Part shown: positions 27,102-35,250 of the stretch, piece by piece
How the letters are laid out: each line of letters begins with the position of its first letter
Numbering within the stretch: the first letter of the stretch is position 1
Assembly: GCF_014083985.1 (NCBI RefSeq)
Contig: NZ_CP046907.1
Span: forward strand, 3,080,001 to 3,144,000
From: Streptomyces sp. SCUT-3
GTDB lineage: Bacteria; Actinomycetota; Actinomycetes; Streptomycetales; Streptomycetaceae
Reading direction: 5' to 3'
DNA: 64,000 bases
Program-made: the position numbers and the translations under genes
The notes under the pieces: model-generated
Seen by the model: the letters and a program-made list of their open reading frames with translations, nothing else
Database searches by the model: none
Told to the model about the DNA's origin: nothing

Positions 27102-28685
27102 ATGCAGTTCCCGCGACCGTTCCGCGCCACCGGCACCGCCCTGGCGCTCGCCGGACTCCTGCTGGCCGGCTGCTCCTCCTCCCAGGGGCCGTCCGGAGCC
27201 GACACGGAGGCGTTCGACGCCCCGCACCGCGCCACCGCCGCGGTGAACAGGGTGCTCGAGCCGCTCCCGTCCGCCGTCCCCGGGAAGCTGCGGCCCTACT
27301 ACGAGCAGAAGCTCGTCTGGAAGAGCTGCGACACCCCGGAGTTCCAGTGCGCCACCATGAAGGCGCCGCTGGACTACGACGCCCCCGGCTCCGGCAAGGA
27401 CGTCACCCTGGAGGTCTCCCGCAAGCGGGCCACCGGCCCGGGGAAGCGGCTCGGGGCGCTGCTGGTCAACCCCGGCGGCCCGGGCAGCTCGGCCATCGAG
27501 TACATGCGGTACGCGGCGGTCACCTTCCCCGCGCCGGTGCGCGCCCGGTACGACATCGCCGCCGTGGACCCGCGGGGCGTGGGGCGCAGCGAGCCCGTCC
27601 GCTGCCTGACCGGCCGAGAGATGGACGCCTTCACCGCCGCCGACACCACCCCCGACGACCGCGGCGAGAAGACCGCCCTGGTCCGGGCGTACAAGGAGTT
27701 CGCGCAGGGCTGCGAGGAGAAGTCGTCGCGGCTGCTGCCGCACGTCGGCACGGTCGAGTCGGCCCGCGACATGGACATCCTCCGCGCCCTCCTCGGCGAC
27801 GGGAAGCTGACCTACGTCGGCAAGTCGTACGGGACGTTCCTCGGCGCCACCTACGCCGGCCTCTTCCCCGGGCGGGTGGGCCGCCTGGTGCTGGACGGCG
27901 CGATGGACCCGACCCTGTCCGCCCGCGAGATCTCGCGCACCCAGGGCGGCGGCTTCGAGGAGGCGTTCACCGCCTTCGCCGAGGACTGCACCGCCCGCGA
28001 GGACTGCCCGCTGGGCGACAGCGTCGAGGAGGCCGGCAAGCAGCTCGACGACCTCCTGCGCGGCCTCGACGCCGAACCGCTGCCCGCCGGCGGGGGCCGC
28101 AGGCTCGGCGAGGCCCTGGGAACCACCGGAGTGCTGTCGGCGATGTACGCCGAGAGCTGGTGGGGGCAGCTGCGCGCGGCCCTGAAGCAGGCGGACGCCG
28201 GCAACGGATCCGGCCTGCTCGCCCTCTCCGACGCCTACTACGACCGCGCCCCGGACGGCGAGTACGGCAACCTGATGTACGCCAACGCCGCCGTGAACTG
28301 CCTGGACCTGCCACCGGCCGCGCAGGGACCGAAGGAGGTCGAGACGGCGGTGGGCCCGTTCGAGAAGACGTCCCCGCGCTTCGGCCGCTACTTCGCCTGG
28401 GCCAGCCTGATGTGCGCCTACTGGCCGGTCGAACCGACCGGCGAGCCGCGGCGCATCGAGGCGAAGGGCGCCGCCCCGATCGTCGTCGTCGGCACCACCC
28501 GCGACCCGGCCACGCCGTACCGGTGGGCGGTCTCCCTCGCCGACCAGCTCGACTCCGGCCGCCTCCTCACCTACGACGGCGACGGCCACACCGCCTACGC
28601 CCAGGGCGACGACTGCGTGGACACCGCCGTCAACCGGTACCTGCTGGAGGGCGACGTCTGGGACGGCGAGCACACCTGCGACTGA
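27102..28685 (+). CDS. Secreted lipoprotein alpha/beta hydrolase (tripeptidyl aminopeptidase/SlpD-like)
   Basis: 527 residues. The signal peptide ends in the lipobox LLAGC (Cys about residue 24), so the protein should be lipid-anchored outside the membrane. The hydrolase part has the oxyanion region VNPGGPGSSAIEYM, the nucleophile elbow YVGKSYGTFLGATYA (GKSYG), a late Asp in VGTTRDPATPYRWA and the His in YDGDGHTAYAQGDDC. This is the Streptomyces SlpD/SlpE and tripeptidyl aminopeptidase family, which removes short peptides from protein N-termini. Several Cys pairs suggest disulfides. The ATG at 27102 was chosen because it begins the signal peptide. Confidence 0.92.
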   Translation: MQFPRPFRATGTALALAGLLLAGCSSSQGPSGADTEAFDAPHRATAAVNRVLEPLPSAVPGKLRPYYEQKLVWKSCDTPEFQCATMKAPLDYDAPGSGKDVTLEVSRKRATGPGKRLGALLVNPGGPGSSAIEYMRYAAVTFPAPVRARYDIAAVDPRGVGRSEPVRCLTGREMDAFTAADTTPDDRGEKTALVRAYKEFAQGCEEKSSRLLPHVGTVESARDMDILRALLGDGKLTYVGKSYGTFLGATYAGLFPGRVGRLVLDGAMDPTLSAREISRTQGGGFEEAFTAFAEDCTAREDCPLGDSVEEAGKQLDDLLRGLDAEPLPAGGGRRLGEALGTTGVLSAMYAESWWGQLRAALKQADAGNGSGLLALSDAYYDRAPDGEYGNLMYANAAVNCLDLPPAAQGPKEVETAVGPFEKTSPRFGRYFAWASLMCAYWPVEPTGEPRRIEAKGAAPIVVVGTTRDPATPYRWAVSLADQLDSGRLLTYDGDGHTAYAQGDDCVDTAVNRYLLEGDVWDGEHTCD

Positions 28686-28778
28686 CCACCGGCCCGGTCC
28701 GGCCGTGTGCGGAGTGCCTCGGGAAACTGTGTAGACTTGGCGCCGCTGCCGATGCCACTGTGTGGACCGGTCCAGCAC

Positions 28779-28852
28779 GCCGCCTTAGCTCAGTTGGCCA
28801 GAGCAACGCACTCGTAATGCGTAGGTCGCGGGTTCGAATCCCGCAGGCGGCT
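28779..28852 (+). tRNA. tRNA-Thr (anticodon CGT)
   Basis: A complete cloverleaf is visible. The acceptor stem GCCGCCT pairs with AGGCGGC, with T as discriminator base; the D arm contains AGCTCAGTTGGCCAGAGC; the anticodon stem ACGCA/TGCGT encloses the loop CTCGTAA (anticodon CGT); the T arm contains GCGGGTTCGAATCCCGC. CCA is not encoded. Its 3' half is the integration site of the element that follows. Confidence 0.97.
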
Positions 28853-28853
28853 C
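28811..28853 (+). other. attL core: 3' half of tRNA-Thr
   Basis: 43 bp from the anticodon loop to the end of the tRNA. It matches 35165-35207 except for A to G in the anticodon loop and T to C in the T-arm approach. It overlaps the functional tRNA gene, as is normal for tyrosine-recombinase integration. Confidence 0.88.
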
Positions 28854-28858
28854 AGCGA

Positions 28859-28895
28859 AACCCCAGGTCATACAACCCGTGACCTGGGGTTTTCT
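28859..28895 (+). terminator. Terminator after tRNA-Thr
   Basis: AACCCCAGGTCA (28859-28870) pairs with TGACCTGGGGTT (28880-28891) around a 9-nt loop, followed by a short T-run. It is a sister of the hairpin at 35212-35246. Confidence 0.9.
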
Positions 28896-28945
28896 GTTGC
28901 CCGGGGCATGAAGTGCCACATGGCTGGGGTACCGCGACTTTGCTT

Positions 28946-28966
28946 GCGTGAGCGATGCGTGAGCGG
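28946..28966 (+). repeat. Left direct repeat, putative integrase arm site
   Basis: Two GCGTGAG heptamers 11 bp apart, the second followed by CGG. The same 21-bp arrangement occurs at 35028-35048 in the same orientation with two mismatches. Both lie about 90-140 bp inside the att cores, where arm-type sites of tyrosine recombinases usually lie. Confidence 0.6.
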
Positions 28967-28980
28967 AGCGGCCCAGTGCT

Positions 28981-29187
28981 CTACTGCTTGAGTTTCTTCC
29001 GCACGCCCTTCTTCTTGGCCGTGGCCTGGGCTTTCACCTTGTCCCTCGTCTTCTTGGCAGCTTTGAGGGCCTTCTCTAACCTCGGCCTTGCGCTGGAGGG
29101 GAACCAGCTTGGCGGTGGCCTCGACGGCGCTCTTGCCCACCTGGGGCAGGACGCTCTGGTAGATGTCCCGTGTGGTCCGAGTGTCAC
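28981..29187 (-). pseudogene. int: 3' remnant of a tyrosine-recombinase integrase gene
   Basis: Only the C-terminal end survives. In one frame DTRTTRDIYQSVLPQVGKSA and EATAKLVPLQRK are legible, which is the segment after the catalytic Tyr region in actinobacterial integrases (…DIYTSVLPEV…AARLVP…). A frameshift near 29090 leads into LEKALKAAKKTRDKVKAQA and a Lys-rich end with a TAG at 28981. The upstream part is cut off by the adjoining IS element at about 29188. Its position, 3' end facing the tRNA, is that expected for the integrase of this element. Confidence 0.75.
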
Positions 29188-30141
29188 TGAACTTCTTCAG
29201 CGGTGTCGCTCCAGGGTGAGGACGGCTTTGGCGATTGACGTCATGCGGTTCGGACTGCAGCGGGCTCTGCGGAAGATCCGCCAGGACTTCAGTCGGGCGA
29301 CGCCTCGTTCGACCGGTGCCCGTGCCGCGGCCAGGGCCTGGTTGACGGTCTTCTCGGTGGGGGTGAGGTCCTGCAGGGGCCTGCGTTTGATGCCCGTGGT
29401 CAGCCACGGGCCACCACCCTGGTGGGCAAGGTCCGCCAGGATGGGGACGCCCTGGCGCTCGCAGATCCGGATGATCCGGTGGGTGCGGGCGGCGGTCAGG
29501 TCATGGGTGCGGTCCGGCAGGGCAGGCGAGAGCCACAGCAGCCGGCCGCCGGGGTCGGTGACCACCTGCGTGTTCACACTGTGGCGCCGGTGCTTGTGGG
29601 AGTAGTCGGCGCGTGAGTCGCCGACCCGGTAGCGCTCGGCGAGGGTGTCGTCGAGCAGGACGATGTCGGGTTCGTGTTCGCGCAGCGTTTTCAGCAGGCC
29701 CGGTGCCCGTTCGGCGAGCAGGTCGACGACCGCGCCGGTGCAGGCGTGGGCGGTGGACTCGCTGATCCTGAATCCGGCGGCGATCTTCGCGAGAGTGGTG
29801 TGTTCGCGCAGGTACACCAGTGCCGCCATCGCGCGCTGGGACGGGCGGAGCTTGCAGCGCCGGTCGTCCTCACGGGTGACGATGAGCATGGTGACCCACT
29901 CCACGAGTGCATGCGGCAGGTCGAGTGAGGCAGGATGGATGACCAACGAGGCCCCTGAGCAGCGTGATTGAGGCGTCAGACATCTCGATCAACAGCCCGG
30001 GGGCCTCGCTCGTTGCGCTTCACGGCCCATCACCCGATCGGTGGCCAACTCGAAGAAGCTCCTTACCTTCTTGGCGGGCCGGTTCCGCTCATTCGTACGA
30101 TCGGGAGGCCCAGGGGTGCCGGGTGTGGCTCAAAAAGCTCA
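29188..30141 (-). mobile_element. IS5-like insertion sequence, about 954 bp
   Basis: It carries one transposase gene. Imperfect ends are proposed: TGAACTTCTTCAGC at 29188-29201 and, inverted, TGAGCTTTTTGAGC at 30128-30141 (11 of 14 match). The left end overlaps the transposase stop. No clear target duplication was found, consistent with later deletion at one side. The 180 bp between the transposase start and the right end are non-coding and contain an AACGAGGCCCC / GGGGCCTCG inverted repeat. Confidence 0.6.
29197..29946 (-). CDS. IS5-family (DDE, HARBI1-like) transposase
   Basis: 249 residues. N-terminal helix-turn-helix region around [18 protein letters not shown]; then the DDE triad: Asp in VLLDDTLAE, Asp in [10 protein letters not shown], and Glu in [18 protein letters not shown]. 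Conserved text [12 protein letters not shown] and [16 protein letters not shown] is typical of Streptomyces IS5-like elements. The frame is complete and looks intact. Confidence 0.9.
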   Translation of the reverse strand: MVIHPASLDLPHALVEWVTMLIVTREDDRRCKLRPSQRAMAALVYLREHTTLAKIAAGFRISESTAHACTGAVVDLLAERAPGLLKTLREHEPDIVLLDDTLAERYRVGDSRADYSHKHRRHSVNTQVVTDPGGRLLWLSPALPDRTHDLTAARTHRIIRICERQGVPILADLAHQGGGPWLTTGIKRRPLQDLTPTEKTVNQALAAARAPVERGVARLKSWRIFRRARCSPNRMTSIAKAVLTLERHR

Positions 30142-30162
30142 TGCCGATCGTGTGGCTTTCAG

Positions 30163-31541
30163 TGATTGGCCGCCCGGCGCCCCGCGACGACACGGCCACT
30201 CATTGGGATGCGCGAACCTCATCGCTTCGTAAGGACACGTCGGCGTGGTCGTCTGCCGGGACCAGGAACACGGATCCTCGAGGAGGCACGAGTGCCGCAA
30301 CTGTGGGCAGGAACGGACGCGGGCAAGAGCGAGCATCACTGCACGGTGATCGACGCCGAGGGCGAGCGAAGGCTGTCGCGACGGGTGGCCAACGACGAGA
30401 CGACTCTGCTCGAGCTGATCGGTGAGGTCCTCGGGTTGAGCGAGGGCGAGCCGGTGACCTGGGCCATCGATCTGAACGCAGGCGGTGCCGCACTGCTGAT
30501 CGCCCTGCTGGCCGCCCACGGGCAGAAAGTCCTCTACATCCCGGGCCGGACCGTCCACCACGCCTCCGGCTCCTACCGGGGCGACGGCAAGACCGACGCC
30601 AAGGACGCCTACGTCATCGCCGACCAGGCCCGCATGCGCCGTGACCTGCACCCTCTGCAGGAACAGGACGAGATCGCCGTCGACCTGCGGATCCTCACCG
30701 CCCGCCGCTACGACCTGGCCGCCGACCGCACCCGCGCGATCAACCGGCTGCGCGCCCAGCTCCTGGAGTACTTCCCCGCCCTGGAACGCGCATTCAACTA
30801 CAGCACCTCCAAGGCCGCGCTCGTCCTGCTCACCGGCTACCAGACGCCGACCGCCCTGCGCCGGACCGGCCAGTCCCGCCTGACCGGCTGGCTGGCGAAC
30901 CGCAAGGTGCGCAACGCCCAGGCGGTGGCGGTCACCGCGCTGGAGGCGGCGCGGGCCCAGCACACGGTGATTCCCGGCGAGAGGACCGCGGCGGCCATGG
31001 TCCGCACCCTGGCCGCCGCGGTGATGGCCCTGGACAAGGAGATCGCCCGCACCGACGCGCTGATCGAGGAGCGGTTCCGCGAGCACGCGCACGCTGCGGC
31101 GATCACCAGCATGCCGGGCATGGGCAGCCTCCTCGGTGCCGAGTTCATCGCCTGCACCGGCGGGAACCTGGACGCCATCGGCAGCTCCGGCCGCCTGGCC
31201 GGCATCGCCGGCCTGGCCCCGGTGCCCAAGGACTCCGGCCGCATCAGCGGCAACATGCGCCGGCCCCGCCGCTACCACCGCCGTCTTCTGCGCGTCTTCT
31301 ACCTGTCGGCCCAGGTCGCCGCCCGGTGCTGTCCGGCCTCCAGGGCCTTCTACGAACGCAAGAGGAACGAGGGCAAGTCGCACAAGCAGGCCGTCCTCGC
31401 CCTCGCCCGGCGCCGCCTCGACGTCCTGTGGGCCCTCATCCGCGACCAGCGGACCTTCACCGCCGAGCCGCCTCGACGCGGCCTTGCCGCGGCATAAAAC
31501 GGTCACCGTCCGCTACCGCAGCCCTTGACAAACCTGATTGG
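30163..31541 (+). mobile_element. IS110-family insertion sequence, about 1.38 kb
   Basis: It carries a complete IS110 transposase. IS110 elements lack long inverted repeats. The heptamer TGATTGG occurs at 30163-30169 and again at 31535-31541, just outside the coding region on each side, and is proposed as the duplicated target/core. The right boundary falls inside a methyltransferase gene whose 5' half is missing. Confidence 0.65.
30292..31497 (+). CDS. IS110-family transposase
   Basis: 401 residues from the GTG at 30292, preceded by AGGAGG at 5-nt spacing, which is far better than the upstream TTG/ATG codons. The N-terminal RuvC-like DEDD domain has GTDAGKSEHHCTVID and later KTDAKDAYVIADQAR. 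The C-terminal transposase_20 part has SMPGMGSLLGAEFIA and the catalytic Ser region GLAPVPKDSGRISG. Intact frame. IS110 elements are the group in which RNA-guided target choice (bridge RNA) was described; the 120 bp upstream of the start is where such an RNA would be expected. Confidence 0.92.
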   Translation: MPQLWAGTDAGKSEHHCTVIDAEGERRLSRRVANDETTLLELIGEVLGLSEGEPVTWAIDLNAGGAALLIALLAAHGQKVLYIPGRTVHHASGSYRGDGKTDAKDAYVIADQARMRRDLHPLQEQDEIAVDLRILTARRYDLAADRTRAINRLRAQLLEYFPALERAFNYSTSKAALVLLTGYQTPTALRRTGQSRLTGWLANRKVRNAQAVAVTALEAARAQHTVIPGERTAAAMVRTLAAAVMALDKEIARTDALIEERFREHAHAAAITSMPGMGSLLGAEFIACTGGNLDAIGSSGRLAGIAGLAPVPKDSGRISGNMRRPRRYHRRLLRVFYLSAQVAARCCPASRAFYERKRNEGKSHKQAVLALARRRLDVLWALIRDQRTFTAEPPRRGLAAA

Positions 31542-32245
31542 GAATCACTGACGGCAAGACCGACCAGGAAGACATCACCTACGACCGGACCGACTTCCGG
31601 GCGACGACGACCAACAAGCAGCTGAACTTCCTGCAGCACATCATGTCGCTGTTGGAGATGGATGGACGTGCGGCAGCCGTCCTGCCTGACAACGTCCTGT
31701 TCGATGGGGGAGCCGGCGAGAAGATCCGGTGGCATCTCCTTCAGGAGTTCAGCCTTCACACGATCCTGCGCCTGCCGACGGGCATCTTCTACGCAGATGG
31801 TGTCAAGGCGAATTTCCTGTTCTTCGAGAAGAAGCCCCCGCGGACCGACGACGTCCCCAACACCTTCGAGGTCTGGGTGTACGACTTCCGGACCGGGATG
31901 CACTTCACGCTCAAGCAGCGTCCCCTCCGCCTGGCCGCCCTGGCCGACTTCATCGAGGCGTACAAGGCGGACGACCGCTCGGCGCGTAAGGAGACCGAGG
32001 ACGGCCGATTCAAACGGTTCACGTACGAGGAACTCATTGCCCGTGACAAAGTCAACCTCGAAATCACCTGGCCGAAGGACCCCGTGCTCGGCGACGCCGA
32101 CAGCCTGCTTCCTCCCGAAGTCATTGCCCAGGCGATCGTGGAGGACCTCCAGGCCGCCCTCGCCGAGTTCGAGGCGATTGCCGAGGCACTGGGCGGTGAG
32201 GTCAAGCCGGACGTTGCAGCTGAGGAGGTCATTGCCGAGGCGTGA
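31542..32245 (+). pseudogene. hsdM: 3' half of a type I restriction-modification DNA methyltransferase gene
   Basis: Sense begins right at the IS110 end (ITDGKTDQEDITYDR) and runs through TNKQLNFLQHIMSLL, AAAVLPDNVLFDGGAGEKIR, LRLPTGIFYADGVKANFLFF and ARDKVNLEITWPKDP to a normal stop at 32245. This is the C-terminal half of HsdM-type N6-adenine methyltransferases. The SAM-binding motif and the catalytic NPPF/NPPY motif, which lie upstream, have been removed, so it cannot be active. No hsdS or hsdR is seen. Confidence 0.87.
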
Positions 32246-32382
32246 CGCCTTTCTTGCGTGAACCGGACGTTCCATCCGGCACGAAAACCTCAACGGATTT
32301 GTTGCATGCCGGGTAGGACAGCGCCAGAAGTATTTCGCCACCATGGCGTTACCGAGCTCCAGTGGGCCGTGGGCCAAGCGCG
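32246..32382. other. Short gap between hsdM remnant and convergent gene
   Basis: Nothing convincing is seen; no strong hairpin. Confidence 0.4.
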
Positions 32383-33791
32383 TCAGTCCGGTAGATGGCG
32401 TCCCACATGCCCGATGACGATCACCTTGTCGCTCTCGTCGAGGTACCAATAGATGCGAAGGCATTGATCAGGGCCGGTGGACTCGTCGACCTTGAGGTGC
32501 GGTTCCATGACAACCGGATTGTCCTTGTACTTCACCTCGTAGTGACGCTTGTGTCGACGATCACGTGCTGCTGGATTCTTTGCAGAATATCCGTAGCCGA
32601 GATCTGCGAAGAACTCGCCGAAAGGCTTCCCGAGAGTTCCATCACTCCACTTACGGCCGGCGTCTGCAACGTCCAAGAGGGCCTTGTGTAGCTTCTCCGG
32701 ATCCTTGTATTCGGAGAATTTCTTGATGCTGGCATCGGCGCTTGGAAGGAACACGAGATCGTCGCCGATTTCCGCCTTGGCGCGGCCATAAGCTTCGGAT
32801 ACCGTCGTGATCGATGCATCTGCATCGCTCGGTGCGGCTGATTGGCCACCCTCGGCAGCGTGCTTAGCGGAGTAATGGCTTACCAACGCGTACTGCTCGC
32901 GCATTGCAGCCACATCTGTCAGGGCTGCGGCTAGGTCTTTCTTGAGGTCGTCACGTTCCTCCCGGAGCCCGCGCAGCTCAGCATCGGTGGTTTCGATATA
33001 CTCCTGAACCCAATCTGGGATGTCCCCACTTTCGGCAAGCGCCTTTCGACGTACTGCTCGCATCCAGCCAAGGGCAGGATTTTCGGGAACCGATGCGGCG
33101 CTTACCGAACCCAGCCATCGCCTCAGTTCATCGATTAGTGCCTCATCATCCTCAAGGAGGCGGATAGGTGTCCAATATTTGTGTTCGTATGGTTTTGCGT
33201 CTGCCTTGAATTTCGGCCAATAGAGGCGCACTGTCCCCTGCCATGCGGAGCGCTCTGCTCCTACTCTGTCGGTCAATGCGCGTGCAGCAAGGTGAGTTGA
33301 GAGATGCACGACATGGGCGAGCCCAGATAGTTCCCGGGACAACTTCCTCAAGTCGACCAGCGGCTGCCCGGTCGAAGGGTAGTTTGTGGCAACGACAACT
33401 GGAAGCGCGCGTCGATCATCCGTCAGCCATTTGACGAAATCAGGAATATCGCCCGCGCGAAGAGTCGAGTGCGTCGGCTTTATGGGCCGGCCTGCATCGG
33501 ATGCCTCGAATTCTCGCAGTAGAGTACGAACGATTGCTGGCGCAGAGAATTGATAGTTGGGCCTTCGGAGCTGGAAGCTATGGCTTCGCTGTTGGAGGCC
33601 GATCCGTACGGTCGCGCAGGTGCCTTCCTCTTGGGATGCGAGAGCCAGGCTCAAGGTCCATCGCACTGAAGGGTCATCTGTGCCTGGAAAGTGCCACAAG
33701 CAGCTCCAGCCCGACGAGCCACCCTCGGCGGGCGCGTAGCGACTAACGGTCACTGTGTGTCCGCCACTCGCCTCGTGCTGCCCTTCGCTAA

Positions 33792-34690
33792 GAGCTCGTA
33801 ACACGATCATGAGTTGGCCTTCTTGAGGCGTCTCCAGCAGATGAGGCTGCAGGCGAGGGAGACGAAGGCGTCGTGGAGCTCGGTGCGGCGTTCCCAGCGG
33901 ACGGCGAGGCGCTTGAACTGGTGGAGGAGGGCGAAGGTCTGCTCGACGACGTAGCGGAGCTTGCCCAGGCCCTTGATGTTAGGCCTGCCCTTGCGGGAGA
34001 TGACCGGCAGGATCCGGCGTTTGCGCAGTTCGCGGCGGTTGGGGTTGGAGTCGTAGCCCTTGTCTCCGAGGAGGGCCTCGGGGCGCCGGCGGGGTCGGCC
34101 CGGGCGGCCGGCGACGGGTGGGACTCCGTCGACCAGGGCGAGGGTCTGGGTGACGTCGTTGACGTTGGCCGCGGTGGTGATGACCTTGAGCGGGGTGCCG
34201 CGTCCGTCGCAGATCAGGTGGTGTTTGCTGCCCGTCTTCCGCCGGTCGACCGGCGACGGACCGGTGTCGGCTCCCCCTTTTTGGCGCGGACGTGGGAACC
34301 GTCGACGCATGCTCTGGACCAGTCCAGCTCGCCGGCCGCGTGCAGCCTGGCGAGCAGGACGCGGTGCAGTTGGTCGAAGACTCCGGCCTGTTGCCAGCGC
34401 TCGAGGCGCCGCCAGCAGGTCTGACCAGAGCCGAACCCCAGCTCAAGGGGGAGCAGTTGCCAGGCGATGTCGTTGTACAGGACGTAGAGGATGCCCTGCA
34501 GGCACAGCCGGTCCGGCACGGGCCGTGGACCGGGAGCCTTCTCGGGCCAGGGTGGCAGGAGCGGCTCGATCAGCGCCCACAGGTCATCGTCCACGATCCA
34601 CGGCCGGGTAGTCACACCCTCTCGAACGGCCGAATCGTCACACCGGGCACGGCCTACCAGGGCAGTTCAACAAGATCGTGTTACGAGCTC
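33792..34690 (-). mobile_element. IS5 family (IS427-type) insertion sequence, 899 bp
   Basis: Perfect 17-bp terminal inverted repeats: GAGCTCGTAACACGATC at 33792-33808 and its reverse complement at 34674-34690. The flanks are a 3-bp direct duplication TAA (immediately before 33792 and immediately after 34690). The transposase is encoded in two overlapping frames joined by a slippery A5G5 run. All parts are intact, so the insertion looks recent. Confidence 0.95.
33807..34615 (-). CDS. IS427-type transposase made by -1 ribosomal frameshifting
   Basis: The first frame starts at the GTG at 34615 (MTTRPWIVDDDLWALIEPLL) and ends at 34214. The second covers about 34290 to the TGA at 33807. The join lies at AAAAAGGGGG (34282-34273): reading VRAKKG and then slipping back one base continues GADTGPSPVDRRKTGSKHH. 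The first frame supplies the first catalytic Asp (CVDGSHVRAKK). The second supplies the second Asp (LLGDKGYDSNP) and the Glu region (YVVEQTFALLHQFKRLAVRWE). The start and stop both lie at the very ends of the element; the stop TGA sits in the left repeat boundary. Confidence 0.9.
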
Positions 34691-34847
34691 TAAGGAGCTC
34701 GGGGGCGAGGTGAGTCGGTCGGCTGACCCATTCGCGGATCAGTCTCTCTGCTCGGTTAAGAGTGTCCCCTGGAGACCTCTCATGACCGGTTAGTAGGAGC
34801 TGACACGCATACAGCTCGCGCATTTTGCCTCTTTTGGGTAAATTCAA

Positions 34848-35164
34848 GCGAATCCGACATTTGTGTGTGGCGAGTTCCTGGCTCGCTCTCCCATATCAAG
34901 TACCAAGGGTGGAGGGGCCCGCAAGTCCCACTCGCGTCCTGGAGAGGCTCTTCTTGAACTGTCTCCGTCTGCCCAGTCGGTGTCGGCTGAGAAAAGTGCT
35001 GCCAGAGGCCGAGAAACGGCCGCCGTTGCGTGAGTGCTGCGTGAGCGGACTGAGTGACCCTAGGGTGGACTCGGCGTCATAACGATCAAGGTCGAGCGTC
35101 TCTGACTTGGGAAAACGGGCTTCTGTGCCACCGTCCGGCACCAGGCGAGAGGATCTTGCAGGCC
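34848..35164. other. Gene-free right end of the integrative element
   Basis: No gene is seen. It contains the promoter-side flank of the split gene, the right direct repeat at 35028-35048, and the approach to attR. Frames crossing the tRNA copy here give the spurious AGFEPA-type peptide often produced by tRNA sequence. Confidence 0.55.
35028..35048 (+). repeat. Right direct repeat, putative integrase arm site
   Basis: Counterpart of 28946-28966, same orientation, two mismatches in 21 bp. It contains GCGTGAG twice at 11-bp spacing, followed by CGG, and lies about 115 bp before the attR core. Confidence 0.6.
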
Positions 35165-35207
35165 CTCGTGATGCGTAGGCCGCGGGTTCGAATCCCGCAG
35201 GCGGCTC
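35165..35207 (+). other. attR core: copy of the tRNA-Thr 3' half
   Basis: 43 bp repeating 28811-28853 with two substitutions. There is no 5' half of a tRNA here, so it is not a gene. It marks the chromosomal junction of the element. Confidence 0.88.
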
Positions 35208-35211
35208 TGGC

Positions 35212-35250
35212 AAAGACCAGGTCACATAGTCCGTGACCTGGTCTTTTTGT
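35212..35250 (+). terminator. Terminator after the attR tRNA copy
   Basis: AAAGACCAGGTCAC (35212-35225) pairs with GTGACCTGGTCTTT (35233-35246) around a 7-nt loop, followed by more T. By position this should be the original tRNA terminator of the chromosome. Between it and 35459 no gene is seen. Confidence 0.9.

Larger units (their letters stand above)
32383..34823 (-). pseudogene. Unrecognised protein of about 512 residues, gene split by an IS5-type element
   Basis: The two gene parts lie on both sides of the IS at 33792-34690. The 5' part begins at the ATG at 34823 (AGAGG 5 nt upstream) with MRELYACQLLLTGHERSPGD and ends …HLAPELL; the 3' part resumes SEGQHEAS…. Removing the IS and one TTA copy joins them in frame with no lost base, giving about 512 residues. 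The middle (VVVATNYPSTGQPLVDLRKL, then GTVRLYWPKFKADA) looks like an alpha/beta domain. A coiled coil follows (TTDAELRGLREERDDLKKDL). The C-terminal 90 residues (RRHKRHYEVKYKDNPVVMEP…IYWYLDESDKVIVIGHVG) have the look of a small RelE/ParE-type RNase fold. I do not know the family. Its location beside a type I RM remnant suggests a defence role (inference). Codon use is less G/C-biased than that of the neighbours. Confidence 0.75.
28811..35207. mobile_element. Remnant of an integrative element in tRNA-Thr, about 6.4 kb
   Basis: The 3' half of tRNA-Thr (28811-28853) recurs at 35165-35207 with two mismatches, each copy followed by a similar Rho-independent terminator. Just inside both ends lie matching direct repeats (28946-28966 and 35028-35048). 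The interior holds an integrase 3' fragment facing attL, two IS insertions, a truncated type I methyltransferase gene, and a gene split by a third IS. The interior of the methyltransferase and split-gene region is visibly richer in A/T than the chromosome around it. The element has lost a working integrase and is presumably fixed. Confidence 0.85.

Noticed and set aside
31498-32382. Possible hsdS or hsdR remnant around the hsdM fragment
   Set aside because: No target-recognition or nuclease/helicase motifs could be read in any frame.
34896-35225. Reading frames across the attR tRNA copy giving an AGFEPA/RGIRTRG-type peptide
   Set aside because: This is a well-known artefact of translating tRNA 3' ends; not a gene.
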